Shown one piece after another: positions 25,677-35,592 of a DNA stretch of 64,000 nucleotides. Within the stretch, counting starts at the first letter, position 1. Each line of letters begins with the position of its first letter. Position numbers and translations under genes: made by a program. Below the pieces are notes generated by a model. That model saw nothing but the letters and a program-made list of their open reading frames with translations. It ran no database searches and had not been told where the DNA came from. Source of the DNA: Burkholderiales bacterium (lineage in GTDB: Bacteria > Pseudomonadota > Gammaproteobacteria > Burkholderiales > Burkholderiaceae_C); NCBI GenBank assembly GCA_947474755.1, contig CANJJE010000007.1:1-64000 (forward strand), read 5' to 3'.

Positions 25677-28325
25677 ATGACGAAGATTTTTCTCTGGGAT
25701 GAGCGTGGCGACTTCTGGGCAGCGGCCGTTGCTGCAACCGTGCGCTGGGCTGGTGAACGTGACTTGGCGCTGCGCGATGCGGTCTTCCTGGTGCCCTTCG
25801 CGCAGCACCTTCCACTGGCGCGCGCGGCCTGGGGGGAGTCGAACAACTGGTTGCCTCGCATCGAGACCACGCAGACGCTTGCCCGCAGCATCGCTCCAGC
25901 CGGGCTTCCGGCGGGTGATGACCTTCGCTTCGATGGGGCCCTGGACATGCTGACGGCGCGCCGATTGCTGCGCAGCCAGTCGGTATTCGCTGCGTGGCTG
26001 CATCGGGACCCGCGCGCCTTCGACCAGGCGGCCTGGACCCTGGCGCAGACTGCACAGGCCATCGCCCGCGCGCTTGCTTCGGTACCGCCGTCGCAACGCG
26101 AGTCGCATCGCATTGCCGGCCGGGCCGCGCTGGCCGCCGTCGGGGGCATTGGCGGCATCGAACGCCACCTGTCTCGCATCGCGTTCGAATGGGCGTCTGC
26201 GACACCTTCGGCAGCGACCGATGAGTTGTTCTCGTGGCAGCCCTCCGGATGGATCGCCGTGAAGGCGGGTGGCGTCGACGCGCTCACCCAGCGACTCATC
26301 GACGCGCACGGCGGCCCTGTCTTGTGGATTGATGCCGACCCGCCTGGTGACGATGCCATCTGCGCTGTGGCACCTAGGGCATCCATCCAGGTTCAGGTCT
26401 GCAGCGGCTTCGAGGACGAGGCACAGCGCGCTGCCGCGCAGGTGCTGAACGACGTGGCCGTGCGCGGCGCACCGGTCGCGCTGATCGCGCAAGACCGGCT
26501 GCTGATACGTCGGGTGCACGCTTTGCTGGCCCGACAGGGTGTGCCGCTTCGAGACGAGACGGGCTGGACCTTGTCGACCACCCGCGCGGCGGCGGGTGTG
26601 ATGTCGCTGCTGAGAGCGGCGTCGACGACCGCCACCGTGGATGAGGTGCTGGACGCGATCAAGTCATGGCCGCCTGGCTTGACCGAATCGCTCGGGGCCG
26701 GCGCGATGGCTGCACTCGAAGCCACTTTGCGCCGCCAGCAGTGGGCGCGGCCGACATCCGTGAACCCGCAACGTCTATCCCCTGCGGCTGCTGCGCTGTG
26801 GGCATTGGCGGTCCGGGTCACCGAACCACTGCGCGGCGCCGCCGCGCAAAGCCTTGCCGACTGGGGTCAACGTCTGTCGGCCGCACTGCACGCCAGCGGA
26901 CTTGCCACTGGGCTGGCCGAGGACGATGCCGGACAGCAGTTGCTGGCCGCCTTGCACCTGAGCGATGCCGAGCTCTGGTCGGCCCATCCAGAGGCGCTGA
27001 CGCTGGCCGATTACGCCCGATGGGTCGAAGCGGCGCTCGAGCAGGCGAGCTATGTGCCGGCCTCTCCTGAGGCTCCAGCGGTCATCGTGATTCCGGTGGC
27101 ACGCGCGATGCTGCGGTCGTTCTCGGCCATCGTCTGGCCCGGCGCCGACGAGAAGCAACTCGGCGCGACCCCGTCGCCGCATCCGCTGCTCAGCGATGCT
27201 GAAGCGCAGGCGCTCGGTCTGTTGACCGCCGCTCAGCGCCGTGATCGCGACCTCATCGCGTTCGCGCAGGCGCTGCGCGGCGCGCCGGTAACCTTGTTGC
27301 GGCGCTGCGACGATGATGGTGAGCCGCTGTCGGCCAGCCCGTGGCTCGAACGGCTGGTGTCGGCACGGCGGCAAGCCGGCCAGACGGCACCCATGCACGC
27401 AGCTGACATGCGCATCGAGCAGATGGTGGTGGCGGACCCGGTCGCTCGGCCGCGGCCAACGGCGCCCGCGCTGCTGCCCGATCGCCTGAGTGCCAGCGCC
27501 TGCGAGGCACTTCGTGCCTGTCCCTACCGTTTTTTTTCGTTGCGCATGCTGGGCTTGCAAGCTGCAGATGAACTCGATGGTGATGTGGAGAAGCGCGACT
27601 ACGGCACTTGGCTGCATGCGGTGCTGTACCGCTTTCATCTGGCGCGTCCCGAACCCCTTGGATCGACCGATGACGCCACTGCACTGGCTGCCGCCGCACT
27701 TGAAGCACAGATCGAAATGGGCCTGCACGACGCCGAGTTCCTGCCGTTCGCAGCCACCTTTGAGCGCTTCGTGCCGCGCTACATCGCCTGGCTGCAAGAG
27801 CGCGACCGCGATGGTGCGCGGTGGCTCGACGGCGAGCGCGAATGGACAGTCCATCCCGAAGCCTGGCAAGGCATCGCGATGCATGGTGTGATCGACCGCA
27901 TCGACAGCGTCTCGGGCCATGGAGCAGCCGGCGGCGATGGCCCGGTGACCCAACTGATCGACTACAAGACCGGTTCCACCCAAGGCCTGCGCGACAAGGT
28001 CAAACAGCCCCAGGAAGACACTCAGCTGCCGTTCTACGCGGCGCTGGCAATCGAGCAGGGTCGGTCGGCAGGCGAGATCGGCCCGCTGGATGCGATCTAC
28101 CTCTCGCTTGACGACGCGAAATCGATCGTCGAGGTGCGTCACCCTGATGTGGCGGACAGCGCAGTCGCGCTGGTCGAGGGCCTCGGCCGCGACCTGGCGC
28201 GCCTGCGTGGCGGCGCGGCCCTGCCAGCTCTGGGTGAAGGCGCCGCCTGCGAACACTGCGATGCACGGGGCCTTTGTCGCCGCGACCAGTGGGCCGACCT
28301 CGCGGCAGCGGGGGCGTCGCGGTGA
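25677..28325 (+). CDS. AddB-like PD-(D/E)XK nuclease protein
   Basis: C-terminal nuclease motif [10 protein letters not shown]; cysteines [13 protein letters not shown]...[15 protein letters not shown] resemble an AddB-type Fe-S nuclease domain. Confidence 0.8.
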   Translation: MTKIFLWDERGDFWAAAVAATVRWAGERDLALRDAVFLVPFAQHLPLARAAWGESNNWLPRIETTQTLARSIAPAGLPAGDDLRFDGALDMLTARRLLRSQSVFAAWLHRDPRAFDQAAWTLAQTAQAIARALASVPPSQRESHRIAGRAALAAVGGIGGIERHLSRIAFEWASATPSAATDELFSWQPSGWIAVKAGGVDALTQRLIDAHGGPVLWIDADPPGDDAICAVAPRASIQVQVCSGFEDEAQRAAAQVLNDVAVRGAPVALIAQDRLLIRRVHALLARQGVPLRDETGWTLSTTRAAAGVMSLLRAASTTATVDEVLDAIKSWPPGLTESLGAGAMAALEATLRRQQWARPTSVNPQRLSPAAAALWALAVRVTEPLRGAAAQSLADWGQRLSAALHASGLATGLAEDDAGQQLLAALHLSDAELWSAHPEALTLADYARWVEAALEQASYVPASPEAPAVIVIPVARAMLRSFSAIVWPGADEKQLGATPSPHPLLSDAEAQALGLLTAAQRRDRDLIAFAQALRGAPVTLLRRCDDDGEPLSASPWLERLVSARRQAGQTAPMHAADMRIEQMVVADPVARPRPTAPALLPDRLSASACEALRACPYRFFSLRMLGLQAADELDGDVEKRDYGTWLHAVLYRFHLARPEPLGSTDDATALAAAALEAQIEMGLHDAEFLPFAATFERFVPRYIAWLQERDRDGARWLDGEREWTVHPEAWQGIAMHGVIDRIDSVSGHGAAGGDGPVTQLIDYKTGSTQGLRDKVKQPQEDTQLPFYAALAIEQGRSAGEIGPLDAIYLSLDDAKSIVEVRHPDVADSAVALVEGLGRDLARLRGGAALPALGEGAACEHCDARGLCRRDQWADLAAAGASR

Positions 28326-31300
28326 GCGCGCCCGACGCCTCCGTGCAGCCCGCCTATCGCATCGACGGGACCGTGGTCGGTGCCGACGCGTTCTATGCGG
28401 TGGCCTGCGACCCGCGCCGTCATGTGGTCGTCGAGGCCTGCGCCGGTGCAGGCAAGACCTGGATGCTGGTCTCGCGCATCCTGCGTGCGCTGCTGGAAGG
28501 TGCCGAACCGCAGGAAATTCTCGCGATCACCTTCACCCGCAAGGCGGCTGGCGAAATGCGCGAGCGCCTGAACGATTGGTTGACTGCCTTTTCGGCCGAT
28601 GTGGGAAGTGATGACGATCGCGCCCTGGCCTTGCAGCAGCGGGGGCTCGATGCTGCCACCGCGCAGGCGCTGGTCCCCACGCTGGCGGGCTTGCAACAGC
28701 GCCTGCAGCAGGCAGGCCGATCGGTCGAGATCCGCACTTTCCACGCCTGGTTCTCGCAACTGTTGAAGGCGGCACCGCTGGAGCTGCTCATGGAACTTGG
28801 CATGCCGCGCGATGCGCAGATCATCGAGGACATCGCCGACCATGAAAGCGAGGTGTACCGACGATTCCACGTCGCGGTGATCGCTGATGTTGTGTTGCGG
28901 GCCGACTACCAGCACATGGTGCGGCAGCGCGGGCGCTCACAGTTGCGCAAGTGGCTGGATGCGGCCTGGGCCAAGCGGGTCGAGATCGAACTCGCCGATG
29001 CGGCGGGCACCCTGGAATCCAGCGTCGCGCCGCCGGAAGCCCCCTGGCATGAGGCAGGTCCCGCGACCCACCCGACGCAGTGGGTGCAGGCTTCCGAACT
29101 GACGGAAATACTGCAGCGCTGTGCTTCCACCTTGGGCGTGGGGGGCGGCAAGAAGGCGGCTGATGCGGCACGCGCCATCGAAGCCGCACTGACGATGAAG
29201 GATTCATCGGCCGAAGCCGTGTTCGATGCGTTGTGGTCGGCGCTGTTCACCAAGGTCGGCACGCCTCGCAAGGCTCTCGGTGACAGCGCCGAACAGCAGG
29301 CTGCGATCGATGTGCTGACCACGTTGCGTGACGCGATGGCACAACACGAGGCGCGTGACGAGCATCTGCGGATGGTGCGGCTCTCGCGAGTGTTGTTCGC
29401 GGAACTGGCGGCCTACAAGCGCTCTCGTGGCTTGATCGAAATGGCCGACCTCGAAAGATGTGCGGTCGCCCTGTTGGGCGATTCGGCGCTGTCGGGCTGG
29501 GTTCAGGAACGGCTCGATGCGCGGGTGCGCCACCTGCTGATCGACGAGTTCCAGGACACCAGCCCGCTGCAGTGGCATGCACTCGCGGCCTGGCTTGCGG
29601 GCTATGCCGGCGCGGGTGGCGGTGCCAGTGGACAGCGCCCGCCCGGCGTGTTCATCGTCGGCGACCCGAAGCAGAGCATTTACCGCTTCCGGCGAGCCGA
29701 GCCCAAGGTGTTCGAGGCGGCGCGCGACTTTGTCCAGCAAGGCCTGGGCGGCAGCGTGCTCAGCTGTGATCACACGCGGCGCAATGCGCCCGAGGTGCTG
29801 GCGGTGCTGAATGCGGTGTTCGGGCAGGCTGAAAGTGAGGGCCGGTTCGCCGGCTTTCGACCGCATTCGACGGCGCTGGTCTCTGTTCCTGGTGCAGGTG
29901 CCAGTCGCTTGCCTCTGGTGCTGCGCGAGCCGAAAGAGCGTCAAGCTGACGAGGCCGATGAAACCTGGCGCGACACCCTGAGCGTGCCCCGCGCCGAGCC
30001 TGAGCAGCGGCTGCGTCAGCAGGAGGCCGATGGGGTCGCATCGGCAGTGCGCGAAGTGCTGGCCAGTGGCGTTCCCCCGGGAGAGGTCCAGGTGCTGTGC
30101 CGCAAGCGCGAGTCGCTGCGGCTGGTGGCGTCATCGCTGGCGGCATTCGGCGTTCCCTGTGCGGCGGTCGAGGAGGCCTTGCTGATGGAGGCCCCCGAGG
30201 TGCGCGACCTGGTCGCCGTGCTCGATGTGCTGGCCTCGCCCGGCCATGCGCTGTCGCTCGCACAGGCACTGAAGAGTCCGGTCTTCGGTTGCAGCGACGA
30301 TGATCTGGTGCAGATCGCGACTGTGGTTGCCCGTACCGCCAGCCGGGCCGTCACCGAGGCAGCGAACGCTACCGTGGTGGATGCCGGTGGGGCCGACGAA
30401 CAACCGGTCGCCCAGGACGCTCGGCCGCGCCACCGCAGCGATCCGCTCGGCTGGTGGCAGGCGTTGCACGGACTGCCCGAACCCAGCACAGCCTTGCAGC
30501 GTGCCCGCGACCTTCTTGCCGCCTGGCAACAGGCCGCCTGGTCGCTGCCGCCGCACGATCTGCTCGACCGCATCGTCAGCGAAGGCGACGTGATGGCGCG
30601 CACGCTGGCCGCCGTACCGCCGATGCGTCGCAAGGCGGCACAGGCGGCGATCGAGGCCTTGCTCGCGCAGTCGCTGAGCCTCGATGGCGCGCGTGGCGCG
30701 ACGCCATACAACTTCGTGCGCGCGCTGCGCCGTCGTCGCCTCACGATCACCGTGCCTGCACAACCCGATGCGGTGCAGTTGCTGACCATCCACGGTGCCA
30801 AGGGGCTGGAGGCCGAAGTCGTGTTCGTGATGGATACGCAGCCCGAGCCGCCGAAAGCCGAGAGTGCGTCCTTGCTGGTGCATTGGCCGGTGCAGTCCGC
30901 GCATCCGCTGACCTGCGCTTTCGTCTATTCCGAGTCCAGGTGCCCGCCGTCGCTGGCGCCAGGGTTCGCAGATGAACAGGCAGCACGCGGCCGCGAGGAA
31001 CTCAACGGCCTGTATGTCGCGATGACCCGTGCGAAGCACCGCATCGTGTTCAGCGCGACCATGCCGCATGGCGCGGTGGCATCGCCGACGTGGTGGCAAA
31101 GGCTGGAGCCGCATGCAGTCGCATGGTCGCCGGCACCGGCCGATGCGGCGCTATGCGACCCGTCGATTCCGGCGGCCCGTGTTCAGGTGCTGCCGACTTG
31201 GGTGGCCACCTCATGGACCGCGACCACGACGAGCGACGAACGTGAGGGATTGAGCCGCAACAGCGAGACGAGCCGACTCGGCCAGGCGGTGCACCGTGTG

Positions 31301-31726
31301 CTCGAATGGGCTGTGCGGCGAGATGCGCTGGAACGCACTGATCTCGGTACCCTGTGCAGCGCCGCATCCCGTGAATTCGGTGTCGATGTCTTGGCCGTGC
31401 AGCGAATCACCGGCGCGATCCTGGGCAGCCCGGCATGTCAGCGGTTTTTCGATGCCCGACAGTTGATCTGGGCGGCCAACGAAGTCAGCGTGGTCGATGG
31501 CCAGGAGTTGCTGCGCATCGATCGTCTTGTGCACTGCCGGGCGGCTGACGGCGAAGCCGAGGCCTGGTGGGTGCTCGACTACAAGCTCAGTCACTCGCCG
31601 CACCAGCTCGATGCCTACCGTCAGCAACTCACGCGCTATCAGCGCGCGGTGTCCCGGCTCCAGCCGACAGCGGTGGTCCGTGGCGCGTTCATCACCAGCA
31701 GCGGTGCATTGATCGAGCCAGGCTGA
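28322..31726 (+). CDS. AddA-like UvrD-family helicase with C-terminal nuclease motif
   Basis: EACAGAGKTWMLVSRILRALLEGAEPQEILAITFTRKAAGEMRERL; LLIDEFQDTSPLQW; GDPKQSIYRFRRA; C-terminal WWVLDYKLS. Confidence 0.88.
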   Translation: MSAPDASVQPAYRIDGTVVGADAFYAVACDPRRHVVVEACAGAGKTWMLVSRILRALLEGAEPQEILAITFTRKAAGEMRERLNDWLTAFSADVGSDDDRALALQQRGLDAATAQALVPTLAGLQQRLQQAGRSVEIRTFHAWFSQLLKAAPLELLMELGMPRDAQIIEDIADHESEVYRRFHVAVIADVVLRADYQHMVRQRGRSQLRKWLDAAWAKRVEIELADAAGTLESSVAPPEAPWHEAGPATHPTQWVQASELTEILQRCASTLGVGGGKKAADAARAIEAALTMKDSSAEAVFDALWSALFTKVGTPRKALGDSAEQQAAIDVLTTLRDAMAQHEARDEHLRMVRLSRVLFAELAAYKRSRGLIEMADLERCAVALLGDSALSGWVQERLDARVRHLLIDEFQDTSPLQWHALAAWLAGYAGAGGGASGQRPPGVFIVGDPKQSIYRFRRAEPKVFEAARDFVQQGLGGSVLSCDHTRRNAPEVLAVLNAVFGQAESEGRFAGFRPHSTALVSVPGAGASRLPLVLREPKERQADEADETWRDTLSVPRAEPEQRLRQQEADGVASAVREVLASGVPPGEVQVLCRKRESLRLVASSLAAFGVPCAAVEEALLMEAPEVRDLVAVLDVLASPGHALSLAQALKSPVFGCSDDDLVQIATVVARTASRAVTEAANATVVDAGGADEQPVAQDARPRHRSDPLGWWQALHGLPEPSTALQRARDLLAAWQQAAWSLPPHDLLDRIVSEGDVMARTLAAVPPMRRKAAQAAIEALLAQSLSLDGARGATPYNFVRALRRRRLTITVPAQPDAVQLLTIHGAKGLEAEVVFVMDTQPEPPKAESASLLVHWPVQSAHPLTCAFVYSESRCPPSLAPGFADEQAARGREELNGLYVAMTRAKHRIVFSATMPHGAVASPTWWQRLEPHAVAWSPAPADAALCDPSIPAARVQVLPTWVATSWTATTTSDEREGLSRNSETSRLGQAVHRVLEWAVRRDALERTDLGTLCSAASREFGVDVLAVQRITGAILGSPACQRFFDARQLIWAANEVSVVDGQELLRIDRLVHCRAADGEAEAWWVLDYKLSHSPHQLDAYRQQLTRYQRAVSRLQPTAVVRGAFITSSGALIEPG

Positions 31727-31816
31727 GCCTTCAAGAGGCTCGACGCCGGCTGTTCGCGAGCCCGTTTGCGGGAAAAAACACTCCTAACGCCGACGATTTC
31801 ACTGGACGGTCCCGAT

Positions 31817-31832
31817 TGGCACGAAGTTTGCA
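31817..31832 (+). promoter_or_regulatory. Sigma-54 (-24/-12) promoter
   Basis: TGGCACG-AAGT-TTGCA matches every specified position of TGGCACG-N4-TTGCW; 34 nt separate it from the ATG at 31867. Confidence 0.75.
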
Positions 31833-31866
31833 CACAACGGTCACGGAAAACCTCCAGACTCGCGAC

Positions 31867-33747
31867 ATGATCTATGCGCCGTCCCTTCCGTCAAGCAACC
31901 GGCCGAGCTCGCTAGGCCGCCATTTCGGCCGCTTCGAGTTGCTCAAGCTGCTGGGCAAGAGCGAGGGCAGCATGGTCTGGCTGGTGCTTGATCCGCAGAT
32001 CCAGCAGCAACTGGTTCTGACCATGCCACGGGTGCAGCCCAGCGACGCGGCTGCGCTCGAACGCTGGTCGGCGCAGGTGCGGCACGCTGCCCGGCTCGAC
32101 CATCCCAACCTGGTGACCGGTGTCGAGGTCGGCGTCCAGGCACAGTGGCCGTATCTGGCCGCCGAGCGCACCGCCGGCATCACCTTGGGCGAATGGCTGA
32201 TCGACCACCCGAACCCATCGCCGATCGATGCCGTGCGGTGGGTCTGCGATGTACTCGAAGGCCTGGCCTTTGCGCATGAGTCCGGTGTGGCCCACCAGGA
32301 CCTGCAGCTCCACAGCCTGCAGATCAGCGAGTCGGGCCGCGTGAAGGTGATGGCGTTGGCCACCGCAAGCGCACAGGAAACGCCGGTGAACGAGCCTGTC
32401 AACCGCAGTGTCGAGCATGCAACGCTGCTCGAGGCCGATGCCCTGCGCGTCCAACGCGAGCTTGCCGAGCGCGATGTGCTCGCCTGCGGCTTGCTGCTGC
32501 ACCGACTGCTCAGTGGCGCGCCAGTGCTCGACGAGCCCGACATCTCGAAAGCCTTGCGCCGCCTGCCGCCTCATGGCCGCGAACTGGTTCGCTTTCCGTG
32601 GAACACGCCGCATCCGATTCCGGAGGCGCTGCGTGCAATCGCCAATCGCAGCACGGCCGGGCAGGCTCGCCAACGCTACCGCAGCGCCCGAACCTTCCTG
32701 CGCGCGCTGCAAGGCTGGCTGGAGGCCGAGGTCAGGGGTCACGACGGTCCGCTCGAACTGATTCTGGACCGCCTGCGCACCGTGGGCGCCTTGCCGGCAT
32801 TGGCCGACATCAGCGGCCGCGTCGACCGTCTGCTGGCAATCGATGCTCACCACAACGAGGAAATCTCGCGGCGCATCCTGCTCGACATGGCATTGACCTT
32901 CGAGCTGTTGCGTGAGGTCAATTCCGCGCACGTGCAAGGCACGCAGGCGTCGGGCTCGGGCCCGGTGCTGACGATTCGCCGTGCGATCTCGCTGATCGGC
33001 CTGAACGGTGTGCGACGGGCCGCCAATGGCCTGAGGCAGTGGCCCGGCCCGCTTTCCGAAGCGAATGCGCAGGCCTTGCTTGCCTTGATGGATCGGGTCC
33101 GCCTAGCGGGCTACACCGCGCAGGCTTTGCGTCCTGCCGGGTACGACGCCGAGGTGGTGTACCTGGTGACGGTGCTGCAGAACCTGGGGCGCCTCCTGGC
33201 GCAGTACCACTTCCCGAGCGAGTACGAGCAGATCCGCGTGCTGATGCGCAGCCTGCCACCACCCGCAGATGCCCCGAAGGGCACCCTGCCCACGCCGGGC
33301 TGGGGCGAATCGGCCGCTTCATTCGCCGTGCTCGGCATCGACATCGAAGCGCTCGGTACCGCAGTGGCCCGCCACTGGGGCCTCGGCGAAGAGATGCTGC
33401 ACATGACCCGCCGTTTGCCCATCGACCGGCCGGTGCGCGCGCCGGACAACGATAGCGATGTGCTGCGTATCGTCGCAAGTGCCGCCAACGAGGCCGTCGA
33501 TGCAGCCGCGCATCCGTCTGCCGAGACGGTTGAATCGGCTGCCGCAACCAAGGCCGGGCGTGGTGGTAATCCGCGTCAATCGGTTGCGGTGCGCTATGCG
33601 CGCAGCCTCGGTCTGACGCCGAAACTCGTGCAGGAGGCCCTGGTCGCCGCGCGCGACGCACTGCGTACCGGCGAGCCTGTTCAGACGGCCTCGCCACGCG
33701 AAGACACGCCATCTGTGTCCGAAAACCCCCCTGCCGCAGCCAAGTGA
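31867..33747 (+). CDS. Degenerate protein kinase-like domain fused to HDOD domain
   Basis: N-terminal kinase-like fold (FELLKLLGKSEGSMVWLVLD; HQDLQLHSLQISESGRVKVMALATAS) lacking key catalytic residues; C-terminal HDOD-like region (RRAISLIGLNGVRRAANGL). Confidence 0.75.
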   Translation: MIYAPSLPSSNRPSSLGRHFGRFELLKLLGKSEGSMVWLVLDPQIQQQLVLTMPRVQPSDAAALERWSAQVRHAARLDHPNLVTGVEVGVQAQWPYLAAERTAGITLGEWLIDHPNPSPIDAVRWVCDVLEGLAFAHESGVAHQDLQLHSLQISESGRVKVMALATASAQETPVNEPVNRSVEHATLLEADALRVQRELAERDVLACGLLLHRLLSGAPVLDEPDISKALRRLPPHGRELVRFPWNTPHPIPEALRAIANRSTAGQARQRYRSARTFLRALQGWLEAEVRGHDGPLELILDRLRTVGALPALADISGRVDRLLAIDAHHNEEISRRILLDMALTFELLREVNSAHVQGTQASGSGPVLTIRRAISLIGLNGVRRAANGLRQWPGPLSEANAQALLALMDRVRLAGYTAQALRPAGYDAEVVYLVTVLQNLGRLLAQYHFPSEYEQIRVLMRSLPPPADAPKGTLPTPGWGESAASFAVLGIDIEALGTAVARHWGLGEEMLHMTRRLPIDRPVRAPDNDSDVLRIVASAANEAVDAAAHPSAETVESAAATKAGRGGNPRQSVAVRYARSLGLTPKLVQEALVAARDALRTGEPVQTASPREDTPSVSENPPAAAK

Positions 33748-33847
33748 CCGATGTCCGGCCAGCTCTCGGCGTTTTCGGCCCCTGCCTTCATCCTTGACGC
33801 GATTGGAGTCGGACTGCAAACGCAAGGTCCGTAGCTGGCTCTCGCGT

Positions 33848-34660
33848 TCAGCCACCACCGGCTGGAAGCGCATGTACTTGCGCTGAAGGTTCCCGGATGA
33901 AATCGAGGAATGCGGCCAACTCATGCGGCGGGCCGGAGGTGAAGAACGTGGTCGTGGCCACTTGCCTCGGCACGGGTACCGGCGACGCCGGGAGTACACG
34001 AGACAGCTGGCTGGCAATGGCTTCAGAGGGTTCGACGATCGTGGTCGCGGCCCCAGCAATCTTCGCAATCTCTTCGATGAGGAATGCGTAGTGCGTGCAG
34101 CCCAGCACGATGGTGTCGGCGCCCGCATCAAGGCCTGGCCGCAGGTACGACTCCAGCAGCTGCCGCGTCAGCTCATCGTGGAATCGACCGCGCTCAACCT
34201 GATCGGCCAGACCCGGGCAGGCCTGCAGAATGATCCGCGTGTGCACCCCATGGGTACTGCACAGGCGTGCAACGGAGGAGCTGCGGATGGTGTTGCTCGT
34301 CGCCAGCACCAGCACGACCCTGGACCGGCTGACCTGGGTGGCCGGCTTGATGGCTGGCTCCATCGCGACGATGGGCAGTGTGTACCGCTCGCGCAGCCGC
34401 TGCACTGCGACGACGCTGGCGGTGTTGCAGGCGATCACCAGCGCCTTGGCACCGCGCCTGTTCAGGAAGCCGGTGATGTCGCGGGCGCGGCTCTCGACAA
34501 ATGAAGCCGACCGATCACCGTAGGGCGCGTGGCCACAGTCGGCCACGTAGATGAAGGACTCCCCTGGCAGTTTCGCCTTGAGAGCCCGCAGCACCGACAG
34601 GCCACCGACACCGGAGTCGTAGACACCGATCGATGCCGCCATGGCCGCTGGATTCAGCAT
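33848..34660 (-). CDS. murI: Glutamate racemase
   Basis: IGVYDSGVGGLSVLRALKAKLPGESFIYVADCGHAPYGDRS...ALVIACNTAS...IVLGCTHYAFL. Confidence 0.96.
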   Translation of the reverse strand: MLNPAAMAASIGVYDSGVGGLSVLRALKAKLPGESFIYVADCGHAPYGDRSASFVESRARDITGFLNRRGAKALVIACNTASVVAVQRLRERYTLPIVAMEPAIKPATQVSRSRVVLVLATSNTIRSSSVARLCSTHGVHTRIILQACPGLADQVERGRFHDELTRQLLESYLRPGLDAGADTIVLGCTHYAFLIEEIAKIAGAATTIVEPSEAIASQLSRVLPASPVPVPRQVATTTFFTSGPPHELAAFLDFIREPSAQVHALPAGGG

Positions 34661-34665
34661 GCGTG

Positions 34666-35331
34666 TCACTGCGCAGGCCCGGCGTCGAAAACTTCCACTG
34701 GCGCCAGCTTCAGGAGTTCGTGCGCGTCTGCCGTCGACCCCATCAGCCACTGATCGACGTCATCCACCTCGATGGGGATCACCGAACGCTTGTCCTGCTG
34801 GTCAGGCGGCAGATTCGGATCGGGCTTGTGCATTCTCCGCATCAACGGATGCGCGTCCGCGTTGATCGTGAGCATCGTGTAGCTCTCGACCATCTCGCCG
34901 GTTTCCTTGTCGATCCAGGTGTTCCACAAGCCAGCGAGTGCCCAGGGTTGCGTATCGGCGCGCCGGAAGCGCCACCAGACATTCCTGCCAGCCTCCCAGT
35001 TCGGTTCGTCGAAAGACTCCGCCGGGATGATGCAACGACGACCACTTGTCCATGATGGCTTGAAAGACGCCTTGTTCGTCATCTCCTCGGACCGCGCGTT
35101 GCAGGTCGAGTAGGTCAGCTTCGGTGACTTGGCAAACCACGGAATCAAGCCCCATCGTCCAACCACCAATGCGCGGCTGTGCGCTGCTCTATCGCCCATC
35201 GCTGGCCGGATGAACGGACCCGGTCGGTCCGGAAAGACTTCAGACTTCGGCCAGGTGAAAGGGTTGTCGCGCCCGATGTGCCAGGCGAGCTCCATCGCAG
35301 ACTGATCTGGAGTGATGTACCGGGTACACAT
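34666..35331 (-). CDS. SOS response-associated peptidase (SRAP/YedK/HMCES family)
   Basis: N-terminal MC (MCTRYITPDQ), RWGLIPWFAKSPKLTYSTCNARSEEMTNKASFKPSWTSGRRCIIPAESFDEPN. Confidence 0.93.
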   Translation of the reverse strand: MCTRYITPDQSAMELAWHIGRDNPFTWPKSEVFPDRPGPFIRPAMGDRAAHSRALVVGRWGLIPWFAKSPKLTYSTCNARSEEMTNKASFKPSWTSGRRCIIPAESFDEPNWEAGRNVWWRFRRADTQPWALAGLWNTWIDKETGEMVESYTMLTINADAHPLMRRMHKPDPNLPPDQQDKRSVIPIEVDDVDQWLMGSTADAHELLKLAPVEVFDAGPAQ

Positions 35332-35459
35332 CGGCGCAGTCTAGCGGTGCCATGCAAGGTCTCGTGCCGCGTCGACTCGCTGTGCAACGACTGGACTCGC
35401 ACACTTTTGAAGAGATCCGGCCAACTTCGCCAAGCGGAGGAAAGCCGTCAAGGTGACGA

Positions 35460-35556
35460 GCCTGACCCCGGCACTGGTCGCAACGGTTGGGGCTGCTTCG
35501 TTCCCGACCTGACCCGGTTGGCCGCGCTTCCATGCGGGGAGGCCCGTCGGGGTCGA
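35460..35556 (-). ncRNA. ffs: Bacterial SRP RNA (4.5S RNA)
   Basis: Minus strand GACCCCGACGGGCCTCCCCGCATGGAAGCGCGGCCAACCGGGTCAGGTCGGGAACGAAGCAGCCCCAACCGTTGCGACCAGTGCCGGGGTC: conserved GGTCAGGT(C)GGGAA(C)GAAGCAGCC core with closing GACCCC/GGGGTC stem; ends approximate. Confidence 0.92.
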
Positions 35557-35592
35557 TTGTAGGTGCCCGTGGTGCCAGAGCTTGGCGAACGC

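Noticed and set aside
25677-31726. Nuclease/helicase pair considered as an anti-phage defence system
   Set aside because: Domain makeup and Fe-S cysteines fit AddAB-type recombination enzymes in a housekeeping context; no defence genes or mobile-element marks nearby.
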